From Aurantiochytrium sp. KH105 (Eukaryota > Sar > Bigyra > Thraustochytrida > Thraustochytriidae): DNA of 64,000 nucleotides. Below the pieces are notes generated by a model. It saw only the letters and a list, made by a program, of their open reading frames with translations. It ran no database searches and was not told where the DNA came from. Every line of letters begins with the position of its first letter. Position 1 is the first letter of the stretch. This document shows positions 19,383 through 29,410 of the stretch, piece after piece. A program made the translations under genes and the position numbers. The stretch is from contig BGKB01000058.1 in NCBI GenBank assembly GCA_003116975.1, positions 306,138 through 370,137 of the forward strand, read 5' to 3'.

Positions 19383-22300
19383 TCAAAGAACGGAGTCGTC
19401 GAAATCGTGGCGGTTCGGGGCTTGGCGTGCGCGCTGTGGTACTGGCAATGCCTCGGCAGTCTGAGGTGGCGGCGCAGAGGTCGCCGATGGTGCGGGGTGG
19501 CTCGCCACATGCGAGGTCAGTGTACTAGCCGACGGGACAACACTAGCTGTTGGCACGTCGTCCATATCATACACTGATACCACTACAGGCGGAGGCGACG
19601 ACGAACGAGACGGGTATCGCTGCATCGCAGCACCGGCACTCGAGACGCTCGTTGATGAACAAACAGAAGACACCGAGGGATGACGAACGCTGGTACTGTT
19701 GCTCAGAAAAGGGTTTCCATGCGTTTGCTCCGAGGTGTCTCCAATGAAGGGATTTCCTGGTCCCGGTGTTGGCGGTGTGTGCGGGCTCTTGGGGCTGGAG
19801 GTGGGTGGGGTGCGCGCCGAGAAACTTCTCGGCGACACCGGTCGCGCAGGTGCTGACGGCGAGCGTGCACCTCGACCTGAAGCACCTTGCGACGTCGAAT
19901 GCAACGCGTACCCGGAGGAACCAGACGACGGCGCCGATGGCGCTTGCATTGAATGAGAACGAGAAGGGCCGCCATTGGCCGCAGAGGCGTGAGGCGGCGC
20001 ACTCGGTGCGGGAAGTCCTCCGGCATTCTCGACGAGGAAAGCAATTCGGCTCTTGCGCTTTGCCTCGCAAGAGTTGCAAAGTCCGCGGACATTGTTGGGA
20101 TTCGAATAGTGCACCACGCACTCGGGGCACATGGCAAGATTGTCCGCTGCGCGCTGACTTGTGGGCGAGGTCGCTGCTGAGGTGCCAGAGTCGACAACGG
20201 CAGCCGCTGAGGTGCTATTGTTGGTGGTGAGCGTTGCTGATCTTGACGATCGGCCCGACGCGGTCGAGAGCGATGCAGACGAGGAAGAATTGCTGCGCGG
20301 CGAAGACATGGCCTCTGACGCGGTGTGAAGCGAAGTGGCCGTTCCGAGAGCCGAAGGACGACGGGAGTTGCGTTTCAGCGCCGCTGCGGAGGCGCGACGA
20401 CGCAGCTCCGCATCCGACGGCTTGCGGCAATGGCGACGGCACACGCAGAACATGAGAAGAAGACCAAAGACCAAAGCACCTCCAGCAGAAGCAATGGCAG
20501 TGATTTTGTTTTCCTGCAAAAGCTTGAGCAAATTGTCAAAGGGGGAATCAGACTCCTCGTCGTCGTCACCAGAGGAAGTCGAGGAAACCGAAGATGTGCA
20601 CACGCCAGGCTCGAGCGCGGTTGGTGCAGGCGTGGGCACATGATTGCACGCGCTCGCGCTTTCGTCCCAAGTGCACTCCCACCACGAGATGCAGGACTCT
20701 TCCTTTTGCTGCGAGTCGCACTTGCCCGTATTAGGAGGCAAAGCGCCCGTCGGCTTGCACTGCGAGAAATCTTCGAGGTAGACGCAGGCGGAATATTCGG
20801 CGCACGTCTCTGGGTCGTCGTCGTAACTGCGACAAGTGTATCCAACAGGAGGATCGACAAGCGCGACTGGGGAAGACGTTGGTGCTGGCGTGTTTTCCTT
20901 TTTGCAATAGGCGGGCTGGCCACTGGTGGAAAAGCAGTCATCGTCCGTGAGGCAGACTTCACCAGGCAAGCAGGGAGAGCACGTCCCACCGCAGTCGACA
21001 TCGGTCTCGCCGTCGTCGAGTAAGCCGTTGAAGCAGGTGATGCTGCTCGGAGCTTGGAGATCGCCGGCGGTGACGCATGTGGAGCCGCTACAGACGCCAC
21101 GCTCGCTGGGGTCCTGACCGTCTTCGAGATTACCGCCACAGGTGGTGCCGTCCTCAACAAGAGTCCCGCTATCCGACGACCCGCTCACCTTGAAGCACGA
21201 GTCCGAGCTCGAGTCGGTCCGGCAGTACAAGGACCCGCACGAGTCGTCGCCGTCGTTGTGGTTGTGCGCGGGGCAAGGCACGTAGCCAAAAGAGCCGCAC
21301 TGTTCGACGTGAGATTTGCACTCGCCAATAAAGCAAGCGCCACGGTCTCCGCAGGTGCTACCGTTTTCCTCGTAAGAGTTATAGGGGCAAGAGGCCGAGA
21401 TGCCATCGCAGACCTCGGCGCTGTCGCAGTCGTCGTCTACCGAGGCGCGGCACTCGTATGCTTCTTCGGCCGCACGGGGCTGGCAGGTGCTGGCGTCGCA
21501 GCAAATGTCATCGGCACTGCAAGTTGCATCTTGAAGCAGCGAGCACGTGGCGCCATCGCAGCAGGGATCGAGCTCCCCGCAATCGTCTTGACCACAGTCA
21601 CAGTCCTCTCCGGTTTCGCGCACACCGTTGCCACAGGCGGGCTCCAGGGTCCAGATGGAGGTCGCGGCATCTTCTGCACAGGTGCTGTAGCGGCGCCCAT
21701 AGCTCGGGCGGTAGAGACAGTCACCCCCTGAGCAGCCGAGTGGGTAAGAGGTCTCGCTAAAGGCCATTTCGATCCAACCGGCCGAGCACGAAGACCACGT
21801 GCGTTCGTTGACGCCGCTGGGGTCCATGATCCACGACCCTGCCGTGCAAGGCTCTTCGACCAAAGTGTCTTCTCCGAGGTAGGTGTTGGTGTGCTTGACG
21901 CCAAGGTTGTGCGCCAGTTCGTGCGCGAGAATAGCAGCGACGGTGGAGAGCTGAGCGTCCGTGGCCTGGACGACACCCGTGCCCGATGACTTGCTGCAGA
22001 GGACGTCGACGTGGGCGAGACCGACGGTCTGGTCGCGGAACGTGAGACCCGAGAGAAGCTGCGCCACGCCGTGGTCGACGATGTCATTGTCGCCGATGAG
22101 CTGTGCGCGCCAGGTGGAAAAGTCCTGCAGGAGGACCTCCTCGTTCACCTCTCCGTCCGAGGTCATCTCGGGCGTCCAAAAGTCCTTGTGCGCAAAGGTG
22201 ATCATGCCCACGACTTGAATTGTCAAGGTGAAGGAGCTTGTAATATCGTTGAGCTTGTTGTAGAGCTCGACGGTGGACTGAAGGATCTGGGCGCTGTTCA

Positions 22301-23087
22301 TGTGAGTCTGATCTCCGTATTCGTTGAAGCGCGCATTGTCATTGACAATGACCAACTTGATGAACTTTTCTGTCTTGGACGCCAAGCCACGAGGCCGCAA
22401 TCGCGTCGCGGTGTTTTCTGCCGGTGCGGCATCGCTGATGAGAAGGTCGCCAGCAAGGTCTCGATGGAGGTCGATGCCGAGGGCTGCTTCGAGATCGATT
22501 TCCTTGGCCAGAGCGTTCTCTGGTGCGTGCATGTGCTCGCACGAAAACGGCTTGTCTAGCCTGGAGTCGATCCAATACACGAGGCTGCGCGCAGGGCGAG
22601 CGCCGCGCGCCGGCATCACGGGGACGAGCGCGAGTCTGCCTTGGTCAGTCTCGATGGTCGCGGAGATCTTGTCTCCGCAGTTGTTGGCGAGGACCACGTG
22701 TCCGTCGCTTTGCTTTGTCCTGTAGAAGCAGTCCATGCGTTCCTGGCGCGTCTCGATCGTCTTGCCCGCGGCGTTCACGTGCTTGTGCTCGAGCACGCCG
22801 CCGGGGAAGAGCGCGGTGTCCTGCTCGAGGTCGAAGCGCCACGTGCGCTCAAAGGCCCCGAACTCGATACGTAGCGCGCGGCCGCCGTCCTCCTCCGCCA
22901 GGGCGGCCGCCTCGACGTCCACGTCCACGAGCTCGTACGGCAGGCCCACCTCCTCCAGGCGCGCCCGCGTCTGCTCCCAGTCCCACACGGCGCGTGCCGG
23001 CGTCAGCAGGCTCGCCAGCGCCATCGCGGCGCCCGCCAGCAGTGCCGCGCTCGGCCTTCGCCTCGCCATCCTCGCCGTCCTCGCCAT
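19383..23087 (-). CDS. ADAM-family transmembrane metalloprotease-disintegrin
   Basis: A predicted cell-surface sheddase of 1234 aa. Signal peptide about 1-33; a prodomain (about 34-240) includes FSCEHMHAPENAL, which could supply a Cys switch. In the reprolysin domain the zinc site HELAHNLGVKH sits at about 388-398 and the Met-turn SWIMDPS follows. A disintegrin/Cys-rich region runs from about 490 (CGNGVRETGEDCDCGQDDCG) to about 640, then further Cys pairs. One transmembrane helix lies at about 856-877 (ASAGGALVFGLLLMFCVC) before a 357-residue Ser/Pro-rich cytosolic tail. The tail contains a CX2C-X13-CX2C motif (CPEC to CNSC, about 986-1010), unusual for an ADAM. All zinc ligands and the catalytic Glu are intact, so activity is expected. 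It ends 386 bp from the ABC gene, tail to tail. Confidence 0.9.
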   Translation of the reverse strand: MARTARMARRRPSAALLAGAAMALASLLTPARAVWDWEQTRARLEEVGLPYELVDVDVEAAALAEEDGGRALRIEFGAFERTWRFDLEQDTALFPGGVLEHKHVNAAGKTIETRQERMDCFYRTKQSDGHVVLANNCGDKISATIETDQGRLALVPVMPARGARPARSLVYWIDSRLDKPFSCEHMHAPENALAKEIDLEAALGIDLHRDLAGDLLISDAAPAENTATRLRPRGLASKTEKFIKLVIVNDNARFNEYGDQTHMNSAQILQSTVELYNKLNDITSSFTLTIQVVGMITFAHKDFWTPEMTSDGEVNEEVLLQDFSTWRAQLIGDNDIVDHGVAQLLSGLTFRDQTVGLAHVDVLCSKSSGTGVVQATDAQLSTVAAILAHELAHNLGVKHTNTYLGEDTLVEEPCTAGSWIMDPSGVNERTWSSCSAGWIEMAFSETSYPLGCSGGDCLYRPSYGRRYSTCAEDAATSIWTLEPACGNGVRETGEDCDCGQDDCGELDPCCDGATCSLLQDATCSADDICCDASTCQPRAAEEAYECRASVDDDCDSAEVCDGISASCPYNSYEENGSTCGDRGACFIGECKSHVEQCGSFGYVPCPAHNHNDGDDSCGSLYCRTDSSSDSCFKVSGSSDSGTLVEDGTTCGGNLEDGQDPSERGVCSGSTCVTAGDLQAPSSITCFNGLLDDGETDVDCGGTCSPCLPGEVCLTDDDCFSTSGQPAYCKKENTPAPTSSPVALVDPPVGYTCRSYDDDPETCAEYSACVYLEDFSQCKPTGALPPNTGKCDSQQKEESCISWWECTWDESASACNHVPTPAPTALEPGVCTSSVSSTSSGDDDEESDSPFDNLLKLLQENKITAIASAGGALVFGLLLMFCVCRRHCRKPSDAELRRRASAAALKRNSRRPSALGTATSLHTASEAMSSPRSNSSSSASLSTASGRSSRSATLTTNNSTSAAAVVDSGTSAATSPTSQRAADNLAMCPECVVHYSNPNNVRGLCNSCEAKRKSRIAFLVENAGGLPAPSAPPHASAANGGPSRSHSMQAPSAPSSGSSGYALHSTSQGASGRGARSPSAPARPVSPRSFSARTPPTSSPKSPHTPPTPGPGNPFIGDTSEQTHGNPFLSNSTSVRHPSVSSVCSSTSVSSAGAAMQRYPSRSSSPPPVVVSVYDMDDVPTASVVPSASTLTSHVASHPAPSATSAPPPQTAEALPVPQRARQAPNRHDFDDSVL

Positions 23088-25351
23088 CCTCGTCCTCCTC
23101 GCGCCCGCGCTCGGCTCCGGGCCCGGGCCCGCGTCGCTGTCGCCGTTCTCGTTCTGGCGCTCCTGCGCGTTGATGTGAAGACAGACGGCCCAGAGAGGGA
23201 GCCGGCCCGGGCCGCCGGCGAGCCGAGCCGAGCCGAGCCGAGCTGGCGCGTGACGCGGGGCCGCGGACCGGCTCGTACGCGGCGCCCTCCTCGGGCGCGC
23301 TGTGGTCGCCGACGCCGTCGCCGTCGCCGTCGCCGCCGCCGCCGTCGAGCTGGAGCACGCGCACGAGCAGGCCCGGGACCGGAGCGGGGCCGGGGCGGGG
23401 CGGGGCGAGGCGCGCTGTCTTCACGCGAGCTCGCTCTAGCGCCTTCGTCCCTCGCGCGCGGCGCGCGGCGGGCGAGAGCGGCGCGGCCTCGCGTGTCGCG
23501 CGGCGGCGGGGTTCGTCCGGCGTCGCGGGTCGGCGAGCGGACTTGGAGCTGCGCGCTGCCGGGAGAGAGAGAGAGTGTGAGATGCCAGCCAGCCGCAGCT
23601 GCGATGCGTTGGAAACGTAACCGCGGGATGGAGCGGCGGAAGGGACCGACGGACTTCACTAGAAGAGCTTCCGCGGCGCCGACTCGCGACGCCGCTCTGC
23701 GCCTCCCTGCCTGCCTCTCTGCTGCCTGCGCCGCTGCTGCTGCCGCCTCGGGCCTGGCTGGGAGCGGCACGGCGACCCTGGGGAAGGCAGTCAGTCAATC
23801 AATCAATCAAGAGGAGAGGCGTCCGCGGCCGAGACGAGAGCGCCGCTGACGACGCGCCTGCGCTTCCGGCTGGGCGGACAACCGCCACGCCTGCGCTGCT
23901 GCTGCTGCTGCCGCCGCTGCCGCGCGCCGGGGCCGAGCTCGCGCGGGGTTCGTTCGCTCCGAGGCCGCGGGGACTACGGGCACTGCCGCAGCGCGCGCGT
24001 GAACGGAGGAGAGAAAGCGAGAGAAAGCCAGAAATGAACTTGCCGCTGGTCGGAAATTACGCACCTTGAACTTGAACTTGGAGAATACGTAACTTGAACT
24101 TGTACTCGGAGAATACTTAAAACTTGTCAGTGGTGGAACTTGAAAGAAAGAAACTTGAAAGAAAGAAACTTGGTTGAAGAAAGAAACAAAGATGGGGCGC
24201 CACTTTTCCACCGTGCCACCTACCTTTGGCGGTTGGGCCGGCGTGTAACGGCAGCGGTTTCGCACCGGCCGTGCCTTTACACAAAGAGACGCCGGCGGCG
24301 GTTTCGTCCACCGGCTCTCTGTCTGATCGGTCGCGTAAGGGAGAGAGCCGCGTAGATCGCGCCGCACCGCATCGCATCGCCTCGGATCGCATCGCGCCGC
24401 ATGGCGGACGACAGCGATCAGGAGACCGACCTAGAGATTGACGAGCGACAAGCTGGCTAGTCACAGCTTGCAGCGGTCACTGGGGTTGGAAAGGCGAGTG
24501 ACAGAGGCGACACGGCAACGAGGTTGTGAGAAGTTGTGCGTGACCGCTGCGATGCCATGTGCCGGGAGAGATCTGACGTTCTTCTATGAGCGAGCAACGG
24601 CTCGATATGCTATTACTCCTACGCTAGTGGGAGGGAGGACTTTTTTCGCGCGTTGCAGTTGCGAGATGAGGCGAGTGCCAGGAAGTCGGTCTGTCCGTGT
24701 GTGTGTCTGTCTGTCCACAAGGTATACATTGGGCTTTTTCAAGAACTCGGAGAGCACATCTTGCCGACTCGTGGTTTTCCTTCACTTTCCGAGGGGGCTG
24801 TGGGGGTTTGGAGTGAGGTGAGCGTTCGCACGACGCCAGCGCAAGCCAAGCAAGCAATGACGGCTCATTCGTGCTCATCCTTGCTCTTTCTCCAAGCAGC
24901 AGCAGCAGCAGCACAGCTGAAGGGGGCAGGATCTGAAGTTGTCGTTCTTTCGTGATCAAGCTCTGCCTCACGCGCTGAAATTTCACGGGATTAACATCGC
25001 GACTGCGACTACTAGGCCTATTTTGCTTGATGGGGAAGAAGCCGGGACATGAGAGTCGGGTTCCCAAACTTTTCGCGGAGTAGCGTAAGCTTGAAGATAT
25101 CGAGTGTCTCTTGTGTGTCATCGCCAAAGTAGTCTCAGGGTAAGATAAATCTGGGTTGGAAGATCCAGGAAGCGACGCCCGCAGATCTAGTCGCTCGAGA
25201 CGCTCTCGTCACTGAAGACCTGGGATGGGGCGGCACGGCTTTGGCTCCAGCTTCATCGGAAGCCAGAGCGGCACTCGCGCTTCCACGAACTTCGCTCGTT
25301 CGTTCCCACGCGGTGACGTACCCAACGTCGCTGTCAAACCACTTGTAGATA
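23088..25351. other. 2.3-kb gene-poor spacer
   Basis: The first 0.9 kb is very GC-rich (ADAM 5' leader, with a GAGCC pentamer run at about 23220-23246). The rest is AT-richer with the ACTTGAA repeat. ORFs in all frames lack domain motifs. Confidence 0.5.
24063..24180. repeat. ACTTGAA-based repeat cluster
   Basis: About ten scattered copies of ACTTG(A/G)A with GAGAATAC and AAAGAAAG spacers, including a duplicated GGAGAATACGTAA-like unit. Confidence 0.75.
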
Positions 25352-26113
25352 GTGCCATTGTCGGCATTCTTCACGACAGTGAGAAGCACTTCCTCTTGCA
25401 CTATAATTTTGCTTTTTCAACAAACCAAAACCAAATCCAAAACCAAAATACTTGCGCCTCCACGTCGCCCGTTCAAGAGCAACGTCTCGAGGGTTTCCGG
25501 CATTGACATTGGCTACTGCCACCTTGCTGGCGTGGTTTGCGACGTTGACGCGGAAGACACACGAGATGTGAAGGCGGTGCGCGCCAGAATGCAAGATTTG
25601 CGCCAGCTAAAGTGCCGCAAAGAGGATCAATGCATGTTCGAGCACATCGATCGGAAGAGCGAACATCTAATGCACCATTATGTAGAAACCATGCAGGTCT
25701 GGATACCAATGGTCGACCAGGTCATCATCGAGGCGCAACCAATCTGCTCCTCCCCCAAAAACAGAGAGCAGCTTCTGCACCTGTACTTTTTAGAAAATAG
25801 CGATTCGGACAAGTCGAAGGGCCGGTTTTTCTTAAGCTCATCGCAACTTGAAGCATGCATGCGCACTAACAAATGTCAGCCCAGAAGGTGGACCGGCGCG
25901 TGCAGCCAGGTGGTCGAGATCACCGCGGGGCATCTCGCCATGCTGCCCGCTTTCCAAGACGCATCACCAAAGAGTCCCCTTGGCGATGCGATGGCGACGT
26001 TCTCTTCTCTGCGCAAGTTCTTCATCCAAAGCAAAAGAGAAACAAAGAGGAAGAGCAGCTGCCGGCGAACCGCTTTGCAAGCGCCCGGCCACTTCAACCC
26101 ACTGGCATCATGA
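25352..26113 (+). CDS. Possible RuvC-like Holliday-junction resolvase (giant-virus type), perhaps degraded
   Basis: A 253-aa ORF, low confidence. The core looks RuvC-like: SRVSGIDIGYCHLAGVV matches a first-strand Asp motif, and WIPMVDQVIIEAQP supplies the second acidic residue. KNREQLLHLYFLE and a strand FFLSS follow, in the order seen in resolvases of nucleocytoplasmic large DNA viruses. Near the C-terminus SPLGDAMATF could be the last acidic motif with one Asp lost. The N-terminal ~45 residues, translated from CCAAAA-type repeats, are probably not genuine, so the real start or an upstream exon is unknown. It ends 252 bp before DCAF13. It could be a viral remnant, a host mitochondrial resolvase, or a coincidental ORF; recognition is from motif order only. 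Confidence 0.35.
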   Translation: MPLSAFFTTVRSTSSCTIILLFQQTKTKSKTKILAPPRRPFKSNVSRVSGIDIGYCHLAGVVCDVDAEDTRDVKAVRARMQDLRQLKCRKEDQCMFEHIDRKSEHLMHHYVETMQVWIPMVDQVIIEAQPICSSPKNREQLLHLYFLENSDSDKSKGRFFLSSSQLEACMRTNKCQPRRWTGACSQVVEITAGHLAMLPAFQDASPKSPLGDAMATFSSLRKFFIQSKRETKRKSSCRRTALQAPGHFNPLAS

Positions 26114-26365
26114 TACACGAAAAAGGAGGCGGGTGGCCAAACGAGGCGACGCGACGCGACCGCGCGCAAAGAGCCCCATCCCCGGCCGGGACTCAGGAAG
26201 GGCGTCCCGCGGCGAGTGGAGGCACGAATGGCAGGCAGCAGAGCAAGCACGCACGCACAGGCCAGCCAGCCAGCGAGCAGGCGCAGGCAAGCAAGCAAGC
26301 GAGCGAGCCGCGACGAGCGGAGACGGGGCGCGCGACGCGGCGCGGGCGGTGCGGGGGCAGACACG

Positions 26366-27967
26366 ATGAAGTTCAAGGCGCTTAGCCGGTCGGAGCTGGA
26401 GCACACGCGCGATCGGCGCGATGACGTGCTCAAGATGCAGCGCAACGCCGACCCGGACCTGCACCCGTTCGAGCGCGCGCGCGAGTACACGCGGGCGCTC
26501 AAGGCGGTCAAGCTGCAGCGCATGTTTGCCAAACCGCTGCTGGCGCAGCTTGAGGGCCACATGGACAGCATCTGGTGCATGGCCTCGAGTCCCCGAAGCA
26601 TGCGGGCGTTTGTCACCGGCGCTGCCGACGGCGAGGTCCGGGTCTGGGACCTGACGTACAGCCGATGCATGTGGTCCACACCGGCGCACAAGGGCTTTGT
26701 GCGTGGTGTGAGCGTAGCGCACGATGGTGATGCTTTTTATACCTGCGGCGACGACAAGACAATTCGCCGTTTTCGTCTTGCCGCGGACGGCAGCTATGCT
26801 GCCGATGACAATGACGACGACGACGACGACGATGATCTTGAGACAAATTTGCCTCGCGGTTCCGCTGCCCGGAAGGGCGGGAATGCCATGGAGGATGATG
26901 ATGATGACGACGACGACGACGACGACGACGATGATGATGATGATGATGATGAAGGCGGTATCGCTGGCAGCAAAAAGGCTCGCAAAACCCAGGCCAAGAC
27001 ACGCCACGGAAAGCGACCTCGCCCGGGCGTTTTGCTACGCGACGACGAAACTACGGGTACCACGTCCAGGGCGGAGCCCGTAGCGACTTATGTGAGCTCT
27101 CACGCGCTCCAGGGCATCGACTGCCACTGGGGAGATGCGCGTTTTGCTACTTGTGGCGAACAGGTTGATATCTGGGATGGATCTCGCTTAGAGCCTGTGC
27201 AAACCTTTTCCTGGGGCGCAGATTCGATTCGGTCGATCCGCTTCAATCCCGCTGAACGCAACCTACTGGGCACGACCGGATCGGACCGAAGCATTTGTCT
27301 TTACGACGTGCGACAATCCACGCCCTTGCGTAAGGTCGTACTTTCCATGAAGTCCAACGCAATGGCCTGGAATCCCATGGAGCCTCTGAACTTTACTTGC
27401 GCCAACGAGGATGGAAAATTGTATACTTTTGACATGCGCAAACTCAAACGCGCCATGATGGTACACAGCGACCACGTTATGGCCGTTCAGGACGTCAGCT
27501 ACTCGCCGACGGGTAAAGAATTTGTCAGCGCCAGCTACGACCGCACGGTGCGTCTCTTCAAGACGAATGCAGGTCGATCGTACCAAATGTATCACGCCAA
27601 GCGCATGCAGCGAGTTTTTGCTGCCGAGTTTTCGCGCGATGGTCGTTTTGTAATATCCGGCAGTGGTGACTCGAACGTGCGGATTTGGAAGGCAGACGCC
27701 AGCAAGCCGCTTGGTCGCGCCTTGCCTCGTGAGCGCCAGCAGCGCGACTACAATGCCAAGCTTATCGAGCGCTACAAGCACGTCAAGGAGCTCAATCGCA
27801 TTCACCGGCACCAGATTACCCCCAAGAATCTGAAGAAGATGGGCGAGCGCGAGCGCGTTATGCGGAACGCTCGTCGGGTGAAGAACGAGCGCATCATCAA
27901 GCACAACCCAAACATGGCCAGGCCTGTTCCAGAGCGCGAGCGTGCCATTGTCAAGGAGCTCGAGTAA
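26366..27967 (+). CDS. DCAF13: DCAF13 / SOF1, U3 snoRNP WD40 protein
   Basis: A nucleolar SSU-processome factor for 18S rRNA maturation, also a DDB1-CUL4 adaptor in animals. 533 aa from ATG 26366 (MKFKALSRSELEHTRDR). The N-terminal family block DLHPFERAREYTRALKAVK leads into WD40 repeats (LEGHMDSIWCMA, VWDL, FATCGEQVDIWD, GTTGSDRSICLYD, SASYDRTVRLF, SGSGDSNVRIWK). The C-terminal SOF domain is diagnostic: QRDYNAKLIERYKHVKELN, then RIHRHQITPKNLKK and RVKNERIIKHNPNM. It is about 90 aa longer than human DCAF13 (445) because of an acidic insertion at about 150-235 between blades, with two poly-Asp tracts. The frame is open upstream to 26216 but without conserved sequence. Confidence 0.95.
   Translation: MKFKALSRSELEHTRDRRDDVLKMQRNADPDLHPFERAREYTRALKAVKLQRMFAKPLLAQLEGHMDSIWCMASSPRSMRAFVTGAADGEVRVWDLTYSRCMWSTPAHKGFVRGVSVAHDGDAFYTCGDDKTIRRFRLAADGSYAADDNDDDDDDDDLETNLPRGSAARKGGNAMEDDDDDDDDDDDDDDDDDDDEGGIAGSKKARKTQAKTRHGKRPRPGVLLRDDETTGTTSRAEPVATYVSSHALQGIDCHWGDARFATCGEQVDIWDGSRLEPVQTFSWGADSIRSIRFNPAERNLLGTTGSDRSICLYDVRQSTPLRKVVLSMKSNAMAWNPMEPLNFTCANEDGKLYTFDMRKLKRAMMVHSDHVMAVQDVSYSPTGKEFVSASYDRTVRLFKTNAGRSYQMYHAKRMQRVFAAEFSRDGRFVISGSGDSNVRIWKADASKPLGRALPRERQQRDYNAKLIERYKHVKELNRIHRHQITPKNLKKMGERERVMRNARRVKNERIIKHNPNMARPVPERERAIVKELE
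26806..26952 (+). repeat. Two GAY tracts encoding poly-Asp within DCAF13
   Basis: Runs at about 26806-26840 and 26894-26952, the second about 19 Asp codons. They lie in a between-blade insertion and are in frame. Confidence 0.9.
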
Positions 27968-28538
27968 TCATGCCTATTTTCTTTCTTTTCTTGCTCTTCT
28001 AATCACATTTCTTGACTTGAGATGGAGTCGTCACGCTTGATACGTCGACGTCTGTTACGATGAAACAAAGAGAGGAGAATTAAGAAAGAGGATGGGGAGA
28101 AGGAGGCGTATGTGACAAAGTCAGGACCTCTTCTACCTTTGTTCATAAGTCGAGGTCCTTTCTCCGCGCCAGTCCGGTCGCCATTGACGGCGAAGATTAC
28201 CTTCAACGGCAAAGGACGTCGCGTTGTCTCGCCTGCTACATCATTTTATCGCACAGGTCCCATACACGCGCGCGAATAGAAAACAGGCAAATGACGACGT
28301 GCACGTGCTTTTGCTCCTTTTGGGTTCGAGATTCAAGAGTTACTCCAATACAGTCCTTGGTCCCTTCGCCGCGAGCGCGCGGAGCGACGCGAGAGGAGGT
28401 AAAACTGGGCGCGGCAGTCTGACGCGGAGACTTGCGGCGGGCGCCGAACGGGCCGAAAGTGAGCCCCGGTCTTGCCTGAAAGAGTTTAGCTGGACGCGCA
28501 CCAGCATCGCTCAGCGTCGCACGCACGCACAGAGGCCC
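27968..28538. other. Spacer DCAF13-MPDU1
   Basis: 571 bp with the DCAF13 3' UTR and MPDU1 5' region. No gene or repeat was recognised. Confidence 0.4.
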
Positions 28539-29267
28539 ATGTTCGCCGAAGATGAGGCTGCCAAGGAGGCACTGACAGGCGTGGGCGTTGACGTGGGCGA
28601 GGAGGTGTCGTTGGCGACGCGTCTGAGTGAGCTCATTGGTGTTCTCATTATTGTTGGCTCCTTTACAGTCAAGGTGCCCATCATTGTCAATGTGCTCAAG
28701 TACCGCTCATCTAAAGGTCTCTCCCTTACGTCGCTGTACGCGCAGTGCGTCAGTCTGGCAGCCTACACAATCTACAACGTTCTTCGCGGCACGCCCGTGA
28801 GTGCATGGGCGGAAAACCTCTCTGTACTCGTGCAAAATGTTATTCTTGTGTGTCTTGTGTGGTACTATAGTCGTGCGGCCGTGAGCGAGATGGTCGCGGC
28901 CACCGGCGGGCTGGCCGCCATGGCTGCTGCGATGAGTGCGCTCGAGGAAGATCATCATTGGATGTTGCCTTTGACAGCTACAGTAGTAGGACTGAGCGGC
29001 CTTCTTCCGCAGATTATAGAAAATCACCGCAATGGACACACGGGCGCGCTCTCCCTTATCTCGCAGACGCTCAACGTGCTTGGGGTTGTAGCACGCATTT
29101 TCACCACCCTTCAACTCGCCAAGGACGCCGCAATGCTCATAAGTCTGAGCGTCTCGAGCGTTTTCCATGTCACCTTGCTAGGACAAATTTTCGTATTGCG
29201 CGAGGCAACACGACGCGCAATGGACCCTGCAAGCAATCAGGACCACGACATCAAAAAGAAATCTTGA
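28539..29267 (+). CDS. MPDU1: Mannose-P-dolichol utilization defect 1 (PQ-loop membrane protein)
   Basis: An ER membrane protein required for use of dolichol-phosphate-mannose and -glucose in N-glycan and GPI-anchor synthesis. 242 aa from ATG 28539 (MFAEDEAAKEALTG), close to human MPDU1 (247). Two PQ-loop repeats are visible: VKVPIIVNVLKYRSSKGLSL (residues about 47-66) and LLPQIIENHRNGHTGALSL (about 155-173). In the first, Val-Pro replaces Pro-Gln, as in animal MPDU1. About seven hydrophobic helices are present, and the tail ends HDIKKKS; a C-terminal dilysine-like signal would suit ER retention. The longer frame (open from 28224) adds no hydrophobic or conserved sequence. Confidence 0.9.
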   Translation: MFAEDEAAKEALTGVGVDVGEEVSLATRLSELIGVLIIVGSFTVKVPIIVNVLKYRSSKGLSLTSLYAQCVSLAAYTIYNVLRGTPVSAWAENLSVLVQNVILVCLVWYYSRAAVSEMVAATGGLAAMAAAMSALEEDHHWMLPLTATVVGLSGLLPQIIENHRNGHTGALSLISQTLNVLGVVARIFTTLQLAKDAAMLISLSVSSVFHVTLLGQIFVLREATRRAMDPASNQDHDIKKKS

Positions 29268-29275
29268 GGCGGACT

Positions 29276-29410
29276 TTGTCAAGAATGATCAACCACAACC
29301 GACCTTTGCGCAGAAATAGAAACAGCTTTATGGTCTTTATGAATATGATTGATTCTGTCAAGAACCACTACCAACTTGTGCAAAGAAATAGAAACAGCTT
29401 TTGTTCTTTC
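29276..29410. repeat. Imperfect tandem duplication (~60-bp unit)
   Basis: Two units share TGTCAAGAA, then a CCA-rich middle, then AGAAATAGAAACAGCTTT followed by a T-rich end. They lie at about 29276-29337 and 29355-29410, just downstream of MPDU1. Confidence 0.75.

Noticed and set aside
25135-25401. Minus-strand frame beginning MQEEVLLTVVKNADNG
   Set aside because: Its beginning is mildly protein-like, but it is short, has no domain, and overlaps the 5' part of the resolvase-like ORF. Evidence is insufficient either way.
28320-28340. GGTTCGAGATTC resembling a tRNA B box
   Set aside because: No matching A box or cloverleaf stems lie at the right distance.
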